Below, piece by piece: positions 28,105 to 38,250 of a stretch of DNA of 64,000 nucleotides (positions are counted from its first letter, which is position 1; every line of letters begins with the position of its first letter). Below the pieces are notes generated by a model that had not been told where the DNA came from, searched no databases, and saw only the letters and a program-made list of their open reading frames with translations. Source of the stretch: Thiodiazotropha sp040506275 (GTDB taxonomy: Bacteria; Pseudomonadota; Gammaproteobacteria; Chromatiales; Chromatiaceae). The translations under genes and the position numbers were made by a program. The stretch spans positions 1 to 64,000 of the forward strand of contig JBEVXD010000013.1 in assembly GCA_040506275.1 (NCBI GenBank). Direction: 5' to 3'.

Positions 28105-31014
28105 TCACTCTTCATACCAGGTTGTGATATTGACATGACTGACAACACATCCATATTCATCTGCAGTCACAGGCGCAACATTCATCACAAACCAACGCTT
28201 CTCTGTCGGTGAGTGACAGGGATACTCGAAACTGAAGACGTCCTTTGATCCTTCCAATACCTGCTTGACACCGGTATACACTTGCCGTCCTTCACTACCT
28301 GAAGATGAGCTGGAACTATTACAGGTCTCCAGATAGTTAACTCCAACCCCTGTTTTCTCTAGATTCCTATCTCCATTCGCCTTGGCAAATCTTATCCAAG
28401 CCTTGTTGACCATCAAGATTATGCCATCATGACTTAACACCGCTATATGCTCAGGCAATGCATCAATTATCGCTTGCAGCCGTTCTCGATCCCGATATGC
28501 AGAAACATCAATAAACGTGGCCACAGCGCCCTGACCAGCATTTGAGACGTGATATGGGAGTAACCTCACAAGATATTGCGACTTGTTGATAGTCATAATC
28601 TCCTTCTGAATTAAACGACCTGTTGACATTGTTTTTTTAAAGTCCGTCATCAAATCGTTGTAGATCAAAACATTATTGATCTCGTCCAATGGTCGTCCAA
28701 TATCTGTATCTCTGATCTTGAATATTCCAACTGCATCCGGGCTATATCTTGTCAGGTTGAGATGTTGATCGACGAAAACTGTCGGTACGCCTACCGCCTT
28801 GGTCATACTATCTAAATCGGCATTAACCCGGTTCAGTATCTGCACTTTCTCCTGGTATTCTGAGTTGACAGTATTTAGCTCTTCATTAACTGACTGAAGC
28901 TCTTCATTGGAACTTTGTAACTCCTCGTTAGAGGCCATCAGCTCTTCATTGGTCGCCTGTAACTCCTCATTCGAGGTTTCAAGCTCTTCAATCGTCGCCT
29001 GGAGACTCTCACGAGTGGCAGTAAGCTCACTCTCCAACACATCTATCCGCTCCACGGTCTCTGCATCGATATCTATCGACTTAGAGATATCTGTTTCGCT
29101 GAGCTCCTCTTTTTCGATAAAGCTCAGCAAAAGCAGAGTATCCAATCCTTCCCTCAGGATTGGTGAGACTAGAATCCTTATCGCCTTCTCTTTGTTACCT
29201 GAAACCACCCGAATTGCATCTGACGCAATCTTCTCTTTCTCTTTGGAGGCTTTGAATATTAATGCTGAGGCCACTGGTACTACCGATTCCGGCAGTAAGC
29301 GATTTAATTCAAGACTCGCCACACCCTCTTTGGCTTGCATAAACGGCGTCACATCCCCAAACAGATGCACAACTTCATTTTGAGCATTTACCAACATTGT
29401 CGGCGGTGCATAATCTCGCAAGAGCCTCTTCACTGCAGTATCGACAATACCGCTGTTAGAAGTATTGATTGGTGAAGGTGAGGTACGCTTACCTTTACTT
29501 GATCTTGCAACATAACGTTGAAAAGGTTCACTGAGTGAATCGAATCGAACAGGTTGAGGGCTGGATGACTTCTGAAACAGTTTGTGCTTTGTATCTATTG
29601 GCAACAGTCCAATATCTGCATTCGCAATTGATTCACTTGATCCCAATAAGAGATAGGCTTCCGGCCTGATAGCAAACTGGAGTCGCTGCAGGGCTTTGTT
29701 TTGCCCTCCTTGGGTAAAGTAGATTAAGGTATTACGACATGAAACAAGATCCATTTGCGTAAACGGCGGATCAGATAGCAAATTATGCTTTGCAAAAACG
29801 ATAGTCTGTCTCAGTTCGGGCTTAACCGTATAGGTGTTACCTGTGTGAGTGAAGAAACGCTCCAGACGTTCACTGGTGATTTCAGTTGCGGTGGCTTCTG
29901 AATAGTTACCCGCAGCAGCAATATCTATACTCTCCTGACTGACGTCAGTTGCGAATATTTTAAGATTTGGCCAGCGTCTCAATTTTTCAAACGCCTCTAA
30001 AAACAACATCGCTATTGAATATGCCTCCTCTCCTGTAGAAACACCGGATATCCATACCCTTATACTGGCACCTGTCGATGCACCAGATACAATTCGATCA
30101 ACAATGGTATTTTCAACTATCTTGAATGTTTCAGGGTCTCTGAAAAAATTAGTCACTGGTATCAGTAACTCCCTTTTCAGAGTAAAAACCTCCTGCCGCT
30201 CATCCTTCAGAAGTTTCAGATAGCGATCTAACTTTGTCAGGTGCTTGACCTGCATACGCCTTTCTATTCTGCGCAGAATGGTAGCTATCTTGTAATCCTG
30301 AAAATCTATACCCACAGTCTGTAATAATATTTGCATGATGCCCTCATAGGCATCATCGTCAGATATTGGTGTTTCTTCTTCAATTGGCTGGGTGAGCAGC
30401 GGTCCGGGAGGCATATTCCTGATGTGCGACAGAAGTCGCTCAGGAATCTCTTCTGCCCGCATGATGGCATCCACCAGCCCTGTGCCGATCACACTTGCAG
30501 GCATGCCATCAAATTTTGCACTGTTCGTCTCCTGAGCCATCAGGAATCCACCAGCCGCATTGATCGCTATGGCACCTCTTGATCCATCAGAACCTGTGCC
30601 AGACAACACCACACCAATCGCCCTGGAGTTAAAAGATTCAGAGAGGGAGGTAAAAAAGATATCTATTGGTAGTGTAAATACATGGGCAGCCTTTGGCTTA
30701 AGTTCAAACTTACTCCCAGTGAGGCGCATCAGCTTACCGGCAGGAATCAGAAAAACTTTGTCAGCTTCCAGATTCATATCATTTTTCACCATCACTACTT
30801 TCATTGATGTATACCTACCCAGCAGGTCTATCATCATGCTCTTGTGATCAGGCGATAGATGCTGCACCACAACGAAAGCAGCACCTGTATCACTGGGACA
30901 ATGGGTAAAAAACCGCTCCAGAGCCTCAAGCCCACCAGCGGAAGCACCAATTCCAACTACAAATCCACTATATTTATCGGTACTCGCTGTTTTAACACTG
31001 CTGCTGTCATTCAT
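28105..31014 (-). CDS. CheB-CheR-PAS fusion: methylesterase/methyltransferase signalling protein
   Basis: The 969-residue protein starts with a CheB methylesterase domain (~17-200) that has a complete catalytic triad: Ser25 in GIGASAGG, His52 in QHLSPDH and Asp143 in GTGSDGSRG. There is no receiver domain in front of it. A CheR methyltransferase domain (~220-480) follows, with TNFFRDPETF and the SAM-binding stretch RVWISGVSTGEEAYS. A long coiled coil of repeated S/TNEELQ heptads (~690-740) connects to two PAS domains. No chemoreceptor or CheA gene lies nearby, so it probably serves a non-chemotaxis pathway with its operon partners. It follows the cobalamin-binding regulator by nine bases. Confidence 0.9.
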   Translation of the reverse strand: MNDSSSVKTASTDKYSGFVVGIGASAGGLEALERFFTHCPSDTGAAFVVVQHLSPDHKSMMIDLLGRYTSMKVVMVKNDMNLEADKVFLIPAGKLMRLTGSKFELKPKAAHVFTLPIDIFFTSLSESFNSRAIGVVLSGTGSDGSRGAIAINAAGGFLMAQETNSAKFDGMPASVIGTGLVDAIMRAEEIPERLLSHIRNMPPGPLLTQPIEEETPISDDDAYEGIMQILLQTVGIDFQDYKIATILRRIERRMQVKHLTKLDRYLKLLKDERQEVFTLKRELLIPVTNFFRDPETFKIVENTIVDRIVSGASTGASIRVWISGVSTGEEAYSIAMLFLEAFEKLRRWPNLKIFATDVSQESIDIAAAGNYSEATATEITSERLERFFTHTGNTYTVKPELRQTIVFAKHNLLSDPPFTQMDLVSCRNTLIYFTQGGQNKALQRLQFAIRPEAYLLLGSSESIANADIGLLPIDTKHKLFQKSSSPQPVRFDSLSEPFQRYVARSSKGKRTSPSPINTSNSGIVDTAVKRLLRDYAPPTMLVNAQNEVVHLFGDVTPFMQAKEGVASLELNRLLPESVVPVASALIFKASKEKEKIASDAIRVVSGNKEKAIRILVSPILREGLDTLLLLSFIEKEELSETDISKSIDIDAETVERIDVLESELTATRESLQATIEELETSNEELQATNEELMASNEELQSSNEELQSVNEELNTVNSEYQEKVQILNRVNADLDSMTKAVGVPTVFVDQHLNLTRYSPDAVGIFKIRDTDIGRPLDEINNVLIYNDLMTDFKKTMSTGRLIQKEIMTINKSQYLVRLLPYHVSNAGQGAVATFIDVSAYRDRERLQAIIDALPEHIAVLSHDGIILMVNKAWIRFAKANGDRNLEKTGVGVNYLETCNSSSSSSGSEGRQVYTGVKQVLEGSKDVFSFEYPCHSPTEKRWFVMNVAPVTADEYGCVVSHVNITTWYEE

Positions 31015-31023
31015 ATCTGGCTT

Positions 31024-31932
31024 CTATTTAAACTGCTCATGTTTGAGGTCGGGTATAGATGAATAGACCTCAACGGCTTCACTTACCGTGTCGCAGTATT
31101 TGACACCTTGTGGAATATTTTTCATCAAGCTAACACCCTGACCGCCAATCAGTAGTTGCACTTCATTAGGCAGCGAAACTCTTAACTCAGTCAGGTATTG
31201 AGTGGTGATCTTTGGTTTGCAAAAAGGGCTCACACTGATACAGACAATCTCGATGGAATACGCATGAACTGCTTTCGAGACCTCCTCGAATGACAACCCG
31301 CCACCAATATTCAGACATCGCGCACCAATGGATGAGAGTACGATTTCAAGCAGGCTGAGTCCGAGTGTGTGTTCTTCACCGTAGGGTGTCGTCAGCAGAA
31401 CATTCTTACCTCGTTGAGTTATCCTTTTCCTAAGTGAAGCTTCTACAAGTGCCTCCTCAAGCAGACCAGATATGCAATGTTCCTGATATGGACTGAACTC
31501 ACCTCGATACCAACACTCACCAACCTCAGTCATCATCGGTGTCAACACCTGCTCAACACTTTCAACAATACTGCTGCCATTAAGTATTTTTCTTAATGTA
31601 CTTTTACAAAGACCCAGATCGTGGGCTTTCAGGGCCTCGAGAATTACAGCGTATCGACTATTGTCCCTTTCCACAGCCTTATATTTGAACTGATCAGGTT
31701 CTAATCCTTTCTTTAGATTTGAGATTGCTTTACCAATCTGTAACCCAGTATCCACCTGCTCCTTGATTATTTTCAAATTACTTAAGTGAGCTTGAGAATA
31801 GTAACGACGTCCACTATCTGACCTTTCCGGGTCAGGATATCCATAGCGACTCTCCCACTTACGCAAGGTCGCTTCTTTAACACCAGTTAAGCTAGACATC
31901 AATCCAATTCCATACCTCTTAGAGCTCGACAT
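31024..31932 (-). CDS. MerR-type regulator with cobalamin-binding domain (CarH/LitR-like)
   Basis: The 302-residue protein has a MerR winged helix (~5-75; LTGVKEATLRKWESRYGYPD, then SGRRYYSQAHL) and a helical plus Rossmann cobalamin-binding unit (~95-290). It keeps the W-x9-E-H motif of CarH photoreceptors (Trp141, Glu151, His152). It also has an E-x-H-x-x-G cobalamin motif (Glu186, His188, Gly191), where the His would ligate cobalt. In CarH, adenosylcobalamin in the dark holds a DNA-bound tetramer and light breaks it. Here it heads an operon with CheB-CheR-PAS and PAS-GGDEF-EAL genes, so light- or B12-dependent control of signalling is inferred. Confidence 0.85.
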   Translation of the reverse strand: MSSSKRYGIGLMSSLTGVKEATLRKWESRYGYPDPERSDSGRRYYSQAHLSNLKIIKEQVDTGLQIGKAISNLKKGLEPDQFKYKAVERDNSRYAVILEALKAHDLGLCKSTLRKILNGSSIVESVEQVLTPMMTEVGECWYRGEFSPYQEHCISGLLEEALVEASLRKRITQRGKNVLLTTPYGEEHTLGLSLLEIVLSSIGARCLNIGGGLSFEEVSKAVHAYSIEIVCISVSPFCKPKITTQYLTELRVSLPNEVQLLIGGQGVSLMKNIPQGVKYCDTVSEAVEVYSSIPDLKHEQFK

Positions 31933-32175
31933 ATGCTCTCTCCCTCATCCTATTTCTGTCCAAGTTATTATTGGACAATAAACACCCAGGATTAGCAACA
32001 GACAAACTTTGATATATATCAAATGGACGCTGTTTAGCGACAGAAAGGGATTTTACTTCTCAACAAGAGGGTATGATCTATCTAGAGGAGACCAACAACA
32101 TGGGTATCTGACAATCTACACAAAGGTTAGGACTCAGGACTCAACGTCCGTTTAAGGAATTGTATTTATTGTTAT

Positions 32176-35100
32176 TTATCGTTCAAAGGTATAAAAGAAG
32201 TCGCCAGCTTGAGTCTTGCCTGTTTCTGCTTCCATCTGCCAGCGATCCGTCAAATCGTAGCGCATACGCAACTTCGTTTCGGATGTTGATAGCTCATTAA
32301 TGTATTGAACATAGAGTCTGGGCGATAGATAGGTTCCAGCCACTATTGCCGCTTCTTCAAGATTACTACCGGTATCGACCCGCAGCTCTTCCAGACCAAA
32401 GCGCCGTCCCAACTCCGAGGCAAGAGTGCTCGCACCACTGGCTTTCAAGGCGGCAGCAAGCCCCACAGTTTGACCGGATGACTCCCCCGGGGGGCGGCCA
32501 GTCAATATGTAGGTCAACACATCACTTTCAGACATTGTGGGTGTGGAGAAAAGATCCAGTTTCGGTTTCTTCAAGGTTCCACTGACCCGCAAACCGGCTG
32601 TTACATCATCGACTTCGCGTACTGCACGAACATTGATTCCAGGATTATCGACAGGGCTGTCTGCAAACAGAGCATAGCCCCGTTCAATCTTAAGATCCTG
32701 TCCATAGGCCTGATAGACACCGTCGACGATTCCCAGACGTCCACGTCCCAGCACTGGACGACCTGGCTCATCAATGATGAGTAGATTTCCTGTAAATCTG
32801 CCCCGTAGTCCAAAACCATCGAAACTGACTCGCTTACCCAGTGAGAGTCGGACCTCCGCTCTTAAAGGCGCGTCATTTTGAGCCTGTTGGTTTTCCTCAG
32901 CTTGTTTTATCACCATGTCAGAACTGACCGAGACTGCAGTCTGCGGTAATTCCCTCGGACGTATTCGTGCATAGGGCACTTTAATCTGTCCCTTTATTTC
33001 ATTACCTTTTTCCTGATGCGTGAAGACGATATTCGGCGATACCTGAACTTCAGCTTCAGGGATATCCACCGCCAGCCACTCCTTTCCAGAAATTTTGTAT
33101 TCTGACGGGAAGCCCTGAGCCGCGTTAAGCCGAGTAGTTCCTTGGAGTGACAAACGCCCATTTCCAGAGCTGACTTCACCTGTCACTTTCAACTTGTCCT
33201 GCTCAACAGCTTCTATCAGCAAGTTAAAATCCCGTAACTCGATACCCAACTCAGGTATATCGCTTGCACCTCCTGCAAGCTTAGCCTGCCCCTGCAGTCG
33301 AGGTTCGGCAATTACGCCAGTCAAATCAAGATCAATGGACAGATTCCCTCTACTGTTTTGCAGCTTGGGTGCAAGACTCGAGACCATTGCAAGGTTTTCA
33401 ATAGCACCTTTGACTTCACCTTCCACACGTTGAGACTTGGGATCAAAATCGCGCAACGTTAAGCCAGGCAGGGAGAGATTGCCATCAATACCACCCAGAT
33501 CCTGCAGTGGCATCCCTATCACTGCATTTGCTCCGGTTTCATCCAGCTTCGCAGTCAGCTTACTTCCAGAGAAATCGACAATATGGTTCTGTTCATCATA
33601 ACTGAACTTCAGCCCTGCTTCAGGGATATTCAACTCAACAGAACCCAGTATCACGCCAGTCTCAGATCCACTCAGGTCAGCTTCCAGTCCCAGTATTCCC
33701 TGTAATGCGGTTTCATCAGGCATCCAGCTCTGCAAACGTTTCAGACTAAAGTCATTCAACTCTATCTGTGATTCCCAACCCACCCCACTTCGATTTTCAA
33801 AACGCCCACAAAGTCCGCTTTGATCCGAGACCAGGCAAAGGGATTTCAAGTATTGATTGGCATTGTCTATTCGATACTCCGCTGGCTCTTTAAGCTGCCA
33901 CTTTCCCAACCCAGGATCGTTGGCCACGAGCCGCTGCACCACCCCTTGCCAACTATTCTCACTGTCCACTCCAGAACTGGCAGCCAGTTCAAGTTGTGGC
34001 ACTTGGTCTCCCTCTAAAAGCAGATTTAGTTTGTGAGCAGGCAAGGTGCCAACTACTTCAAGCTTCAAGCTATGCCACTGTTTTCCTTCTCCAGCTATCC
34101 CGGATCCATCAAGTAAGACCTTAACCGGCTGCTCACCCGCCATGTTCAAATCAACCACACCGCCAATATTTTCGATGTGAAATGTCTGAAAGGCTATCTC
34201 TTTGGCCTTAAGGTTTAAAGATATTGCAGGCGTCTCAGCCTCACCATGTAATTCACCTTCAGCATTCAGCTCACCTGTCAGCCCTGGCCAGAAAGCGGCT
34301 AAATCGGGTGCTGCAACCGACCAATCCAGTGCCAACTTATCTCCCACCTCTCCTTTTGCCTCAATCTGATTAGGGCCTGAACGGAAAGACAAGGCCTCGA
34401 CTTCTGCAACCCCCTTTTGATAACGGAGCACTCCCTTTGCCTCGACAGGGTAGTCTCGCAGAATACCGTTCAGCTCTTTTATCAACAGCTCAGCCTGAGG
34501 CTGCCCATCGACTAGCGAACCATCACTGGACAACTCGAATGCCAACTGCCCGGGAAACGCCTGATGCACCCAGCCCGGATTGAAATCCTCTCCATGCAGC
34601 GTCATCTGCCAAGTTACATTTGGAGACCAATTTACTAACCCCCGACCTTCAATCCGACTCTCCTCATGAACCAGGGCCAGTTGTTCCAGTTTAAGTGCAG
34701 TTAAATCACCGTTACCCTTCGCATTAACATCGATCACAGGCAGACCTTTGCCTGCAACATCCATTGCAAGCGTATAGTCATAATGGTCGAGTGTTCCCTG
34801 CAGATTGAGACTACCCTGTTCACTTCGAACCACCTCCTGATCACCACTCAAAGGCCAAAGTAATTGTTGCCATTGCAGCTGAACAGAGAGGTCACTGTCC
34901 TCCAGGCGATAGTGGCCCTGCCCCTCAATCGAAAGTGTCTGAGGATCGGTTATCTTCAACGATGAGAGTTTGACCTGACCATCGCTATAGTGCGCTGTCA
35001 GCTTACTGTCGAACTCACCTAATGTGGGCTCGTTGAGCTGTAGGGTGCTATCCAGGTCAACCTGCTCAAGGTCACCTTTAGCTGAAAGACGCCCCTGTAG

Positions 35101-35931
35101 CACTGCAGGAAACCCTTGAGAAAACGCTTCCAACCTGACCTCTTCCAATACCCAGTCTGCCTGCCAGGAGAGTACCGCTAAAAGATCATGTAAATTGATG
35201 TCGATGACACTTGAGAGGGGGGCTGCCAGCTGCTGATGAATATGCATCTGTTGTGCATCCCCCTGGATCTGGCCCTCACCACTCAGTACCGGGCCATCGG
35301 GTAGGCGGTAGCGCCAATTCAGATCCAAGGAGAGGGGTAAAGATTGATCCAGCCCAAGAGCCCCATCCAGATTCAGCTGAGCAGACATTCCATCAAAACT
35401 AAGTTCATCAACCACCAGACGATCATCTTCGGTAGCTGCTTTGAAATCGAGATGGTCGATGACAACCGGTTCGGCAGCATCTGTTGATATCAGCTGGAAG
35501 TTATCACTGGAAAATTGTTCAATTGTAATGTCCAGGGGCAAGCTCACGCCTTCATAAGGTTCAGAGGTCGTTCCTGATTCGGGCTGAGATTCTGCAAGGG
35601 TTAACTCTGTTTCACTTAAACCCAGCTCAATGATCTCAAGACGCCCTTTAAACAGAGATGAGGGGCGCCAATCAAAGTTCAATCGAGCACTGCTTATAAC
35701 CAATCCATCTTTTTGACGATAGCTCAGGCCTTCAATCATTAATGGCCCTGCCAACCGCCCTTCAAGCTTGGTTACACTCAATTCTCCTGGCACTATTTTC
35801 TGCGCCAGATTATAAACCCATCGCGTACCATCCTGACTGGCGCCAACATAGATCAGAAGTATCAGCGTGAAGAGAAGAAGCAGACCCAGCAGACCACCCA
35901 GAACAAGCGCTATGCGTTTTAAAACAATCAC
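32176..35931 (-). CDS. tamB: Translocation and assembly module protein TamB
   Basis: The protein is about 1251 residues. One N-terminal membrane helix (KRIALVLGGLLGLLLLFTLI) is followed by a very long beta-repeat periplasmic region. The C-terminus is the conserved DUF490/TamB domain (LRVSGTLKKPKLDLFSTPTM, SDVLTYILTGRP, ending YTFER). TamB bridges inner and outer membranes, working with TamA in outer-membrane protein insertion and lipid transport. GTG 35931 overlaps the tamA stop by four bases (GTGA), indicating translational coupling; a TTG at 35964 is the alternative. Confidence 0.92.
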   Translation of the reverse strand: MIVLKRIALVLGGLLGLLLLFTLILLIYVGASQDGTRWVYNLAQKIVPGELSVTKLEGRLAGPLMIEGLSYRQKDGLVISSARLNFDWRPSSLFKGRLEIIELGLSETELTLAESQPESGTTSEPYEGVSLPLDITIEQFSSDNFQLISTDAAEPVVIDHLDFKAATEDDRLVVDELSFDGMSAQLNLDGALGLDQSLPLSLDLNWRYRLPDGPVLSGEGQIQGDAQQMHIHQQLAAPLSSVIDINLHDLLAVLSWQADWVLEEVRLEAFSQGFPAVLQGRLSAKGDLEQVDLDSTLQLNEPTLGEFDSKLTAHYSDGQVKLSSLKITDPQTLSIEGQGHYRLEDSDLSVQLQWQQLLWPLSGDQEVVRSEQGSLNLQGTLDHYDYTLAMDVAGKGLPVIDVNAKGNGDLTALKLEQLALVHEESRIEGRGLVNWSPNVTWQMTLHGEDFNPGWVHQAFPGQLAFELSSDGSLVDGQPQAELLIKELNGILRDYPVEAKGVLRYQKGVAEVEALSFRSGPNQIEAKGEVGDKLALDWSVAAPDLAAFWPGLTGELNAEGELHGEAETPAISLNLKAKEIAFQTFHIENIGGVVDLNMAGEQPVKVLLDGSGIAGEGKQWHSLKLEVVGTLPAHKLNLLLEGDQVPQLELAASSGVDSENSWQGVVQRLVANDPGLGKWQLKEPAEYRIDNANQYLKSLCLVSDQSGLCGRFENRSGVGWESQIELNDFSLKRLQSWMPDETALQGILGLEADLSGSETGVILGSVELNIPEAGLKFSYDEQNHIVDFSGSKLTAKLDETGANAVIGMPLQDLGGIDGNLSLPGLTLRDFDPKSQRVEGEVKGAIENLAMVSSLAPKLQNSRGNLSIDLDLTGVIAEPRLQGQAKLAGGASDIPELGIELRDFNLLIEAVEQDKLKVTGEVSSGNGRLSLQGTTRLNAAQGFPSEYKISGKEWLAVDIPEAEVQVSPNIVFTHQEKGNEIKGQIKVPYARIRPRELPQTAVSVSSDMVIKQAEENQQAQNDAPLRAEVRLSLGKRVSFDGFGLRGRFTGNLLIIDEPGRPVLGRGRLGIVDGVYQAYGQDLKIERGYALFADSPVDNPGINVRAVREVDDVTAGLRVSGTLKKPKLDLFSTPTMSESDVLTYILTGRPPGESSGQTVGLAAALKASGASTLASELGRRFGLEELRVDTGSNLEEAAIVAGTYLSPRLYVQYINELSTSETKLRMRYDLTDRWQMEAETGKTQAGDFFYTFER

Positions 35932-37652
35932 AGCTCCGGCCCCACGACAACATGGAGTCGCCAATGGCGTTCATCCTCTACACGACCGGAAGCTATATCA
36001 AATCTAACCGGGCCTACCGGTGAATGCCAGCGTACGCCGAACCCCACACCATACGCAGTTTCAGAATCATAGTCAGGATCAAAGGCATTTCCAAAATCAA
36101 CAAACAGGGCGCCACTCCATTTACCACTTATTCGTCGATCCAGCTCCAGACCACCTACCGCCAGGTAACGACCACCAACAACATCACCCGAATCATTTTC
36201 GGGGCCAAGATCCTCATAACTAAAACCACGCACGGTGTTGTCACCACCAGCAAAAAACCGTTTACTTGGCGGCAACTTGGAAAAGTCATCAGCCCAGGTC
36301 GCCCCCAACTCTACCCGACTCAAAAGGCGCCAATCTTTACTCCCAAATCCATCTATAAACTTACCGCTCGCGTAGAGTTGAAAATAGCTGGTACTCGATA
36401 ATACGGCATCAGATGCCCCCTCGATTCGGAAATTCAAACGCTTACCACGACGTATCCTGGTCTTACTATCCCGTTTAATTCGTAACCAGTCGATACTGGG
36501 CACAAGCAAACGCGCACTATCTTCCTGGTCACCAATCTTAAAATCCTCATAGGAGTACTCCAAGCCGAGACTGCGCCGCCAGCCCCGATCAAGGCTGATT
36601 GAATGGGTGGCATTAAGTAGAGCACGGTCACCTTGATTAGTATCAGAGTTGAAGTGCTCGAGGGAGGCGCCAAAGCGGATATAATCCACCGTAGGCCTTT
36701 CAAGTGGAATGACATATTCACTGCTCAGACTACTGATCGGTTCTGAGATCATAAACTCAGTATGCATCCGATGGCCTTTACGCCCAACTCTCCGGCTTTT
36801 CCAATCCAACTTCAGCCTGGGCCCAGTATCTGTTGAGTAACCCAAACCGATACGATATCGATTGCGTTTGTTAGGTTTGAGGTTGATATCAATCGGAACT
36901 CGATCACCGCTTATCTGATCCCGGCGACTGATCACTTCAACCCGTTTGAAATATTCGCTATCAGTCAATTGCCCTTGTAGATTGAGCAAAGCATCCTGGC
37001 TGAAGGGGTCTCCAGAATTGAACGGAACATATCGGGCCAGAAACTCAGGGTCCATTTTTTTCTGGTTGAACCGCACCTCACCAAACCTTAACTTCATACC
37101 AGTATCAAGATGTAGTTTGATACTCGCTGAGTTTGCCTCCAGATCTACCAAAAGCTGGTGGTGAATATATTTTGCATCGAGGTAACCACGCTGAATGGTG
37201 TCTGAAAGCAGGTTCTGTTTCGCCTTATCATAGTCACTCTGATTCAAAACCGTATCGACTTTCAGCAGAAAGCCTTCAGTTATACGAGAATCCTGGCTGC
37301 CCTCCCCAACTACCTGAAAATCGACTTCGGCTATTTTAACAGGAACGCCGGGCTGGACATCATAGGTTGCCACAAAACCTTGTTCTTGCTTCGTCAGGGT
37401 AGTTGTTATGCTCGGCTCAAAATAGCCAAAGGGTTGCATCGCCTGACGAATCTCTTTTTCTGCTTTGTTATGCAGCAATCTAAGCCTGGCCTCATTCAGG
37501 GACTTACGTGACCTCTCCTGTTCCACAGAAAGGTAAACCAACACGTTTTCCTCAATATCCGACTCCAGCCCGTTAACATTGACCTGCACATCCAAGCCAA
37601 ATACAGGCAAGGAGACCAATAACACCATCAGGATAAGAATAGATCGCAACAT
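35928..37652 (-). CDS. tamA: Outer-membrane assembly protein TamA (Omp85 family)
   Basis: The protein is about 574 residues. A signal peptide (MLRSILILMVLLVSLPVFG) leads into three POTRA domains (~25-265) and a 16-strand Omp85 barrel (~270-574). The barrel carries the hallmark VRGF motif in NTVRGFSYEDLGPEN and a C-terminal strand ending in VVGPEL. ATG 37652 is chosen because the signal peptide begins there; the frame stays open to 37787 without a signal sequence. It is translationally coupled to tamB. Confidence 0.92.
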   Translation of the reverse strand: MLRSILILMVLLVSLPVFGLDVQVNVNGLESDIEENVLVYLSVEQERSRKSLNEARLRLLHNKAEKEIRQAMQPFGYFEPSITTTLTKQEQGFVATYDVQPGVPVKIAEVDFQVVGEGSQDSRITEGFLLKVDTVLNQSDYDKAKQNLLSDTIQRGYLDAKYIHHQLLVDLEANSASIKLHLDTGMKLRFGEVRFNQKKMDPEFLARYVPFNSGDPFSQDALLNLQGQLTDSEYFKRVEVISRRDQISGDRVPIDINLKPNKRNRYRIGLGYSTDTGPRLKLDWKSRRVGRKGHRMHTEFMISEPISSLSSEYVIPLERPTVDYIRFGASLEHFNSDTNQGDRALLNATHSISLDRGWRRSLGLEYSYEDFKIGDQEDSARLLVPSIDWLRIKRDSKTRIRRGKRLNFRIEGASDAVLSSTSYFQLYASGKFIDGFGSKDWRLLSRVELGATWADDFSKLPPSKRFFAGGDNTVRGFSYEDLGPENDSGDVVGGRYLAVGGLELDRRISGKWSGALFVDFGNAFDPDYDSETAYGVGFGVRWHSPVGPVRFDIASGRVEDERHWRLHVVVGPEL

Positions 37653-38250
37653 ATATATCGCTAATGAACTTACTGGGAAAACCTTACAATGAACCTGTTG
37701 TATGAGTGAATAGAGTAAAGCGAATTCCCTCACCCCGGAGACCTGCACACCGTCACGCACTATTGACCAAAGGGTACCTGAACTCAACCAGTGTACATCA
37801 AGGATGACAAGAGCATATCAAATAATGTTATTAATCCGGCGAGCGACCAAATTGTTTACATTTGAACCGCGTAAGCCTGGCAACAGCAAACTGATGGAGC
37901 ACGACCAATGCAGGGCGCCTTAGTATGATAACTTTTCCATACAAGAGTTCCTGACATAGCAGAGAATATGCAACATTGCTGGATAGGTCACTATTGCCCG
38001 TTTACTATATTTAGCATCATTACAATCGATTCCCTGCCCCCCTGCTCCACCTGAGCTTACGAGAGGATCATGGGGATTAAAACAATCAAAGAGTTAGCTT
38101 CTAAAAGCTCATACCAAACCGGCGGTGTATATGATAAGAGGATAAAACAGACCTGACCAGGTAGCTTTAAAACACCTTGTGAAGGGAGAGGGAGTAAGCA
38201 GCTACTGGTTTAAATATAATGCTAAGCACTCTTTACACTCAGGTTTAACG
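37653..38250. other. Gene-free region between tamA and the next GGDEF-EAL gene
   Basis: Nearly 600 bases show no credible gene. A partial copy of the ATTAACCCGGC repeat (TTATTAATCCGGCGAGC) lies near 37827-37843. The tamA promoter should be here, but I see no clear box. No clear terminator for the minus-strand gene at 38251 is visible. Confidence 0.45.

Noticed and set aside
28907..29383. 158-codon Ser-rich plus-strand frame
   Set aside because: It is the reverse of the NEELQ coiled-coil repeat in the CheB-CheR gene.
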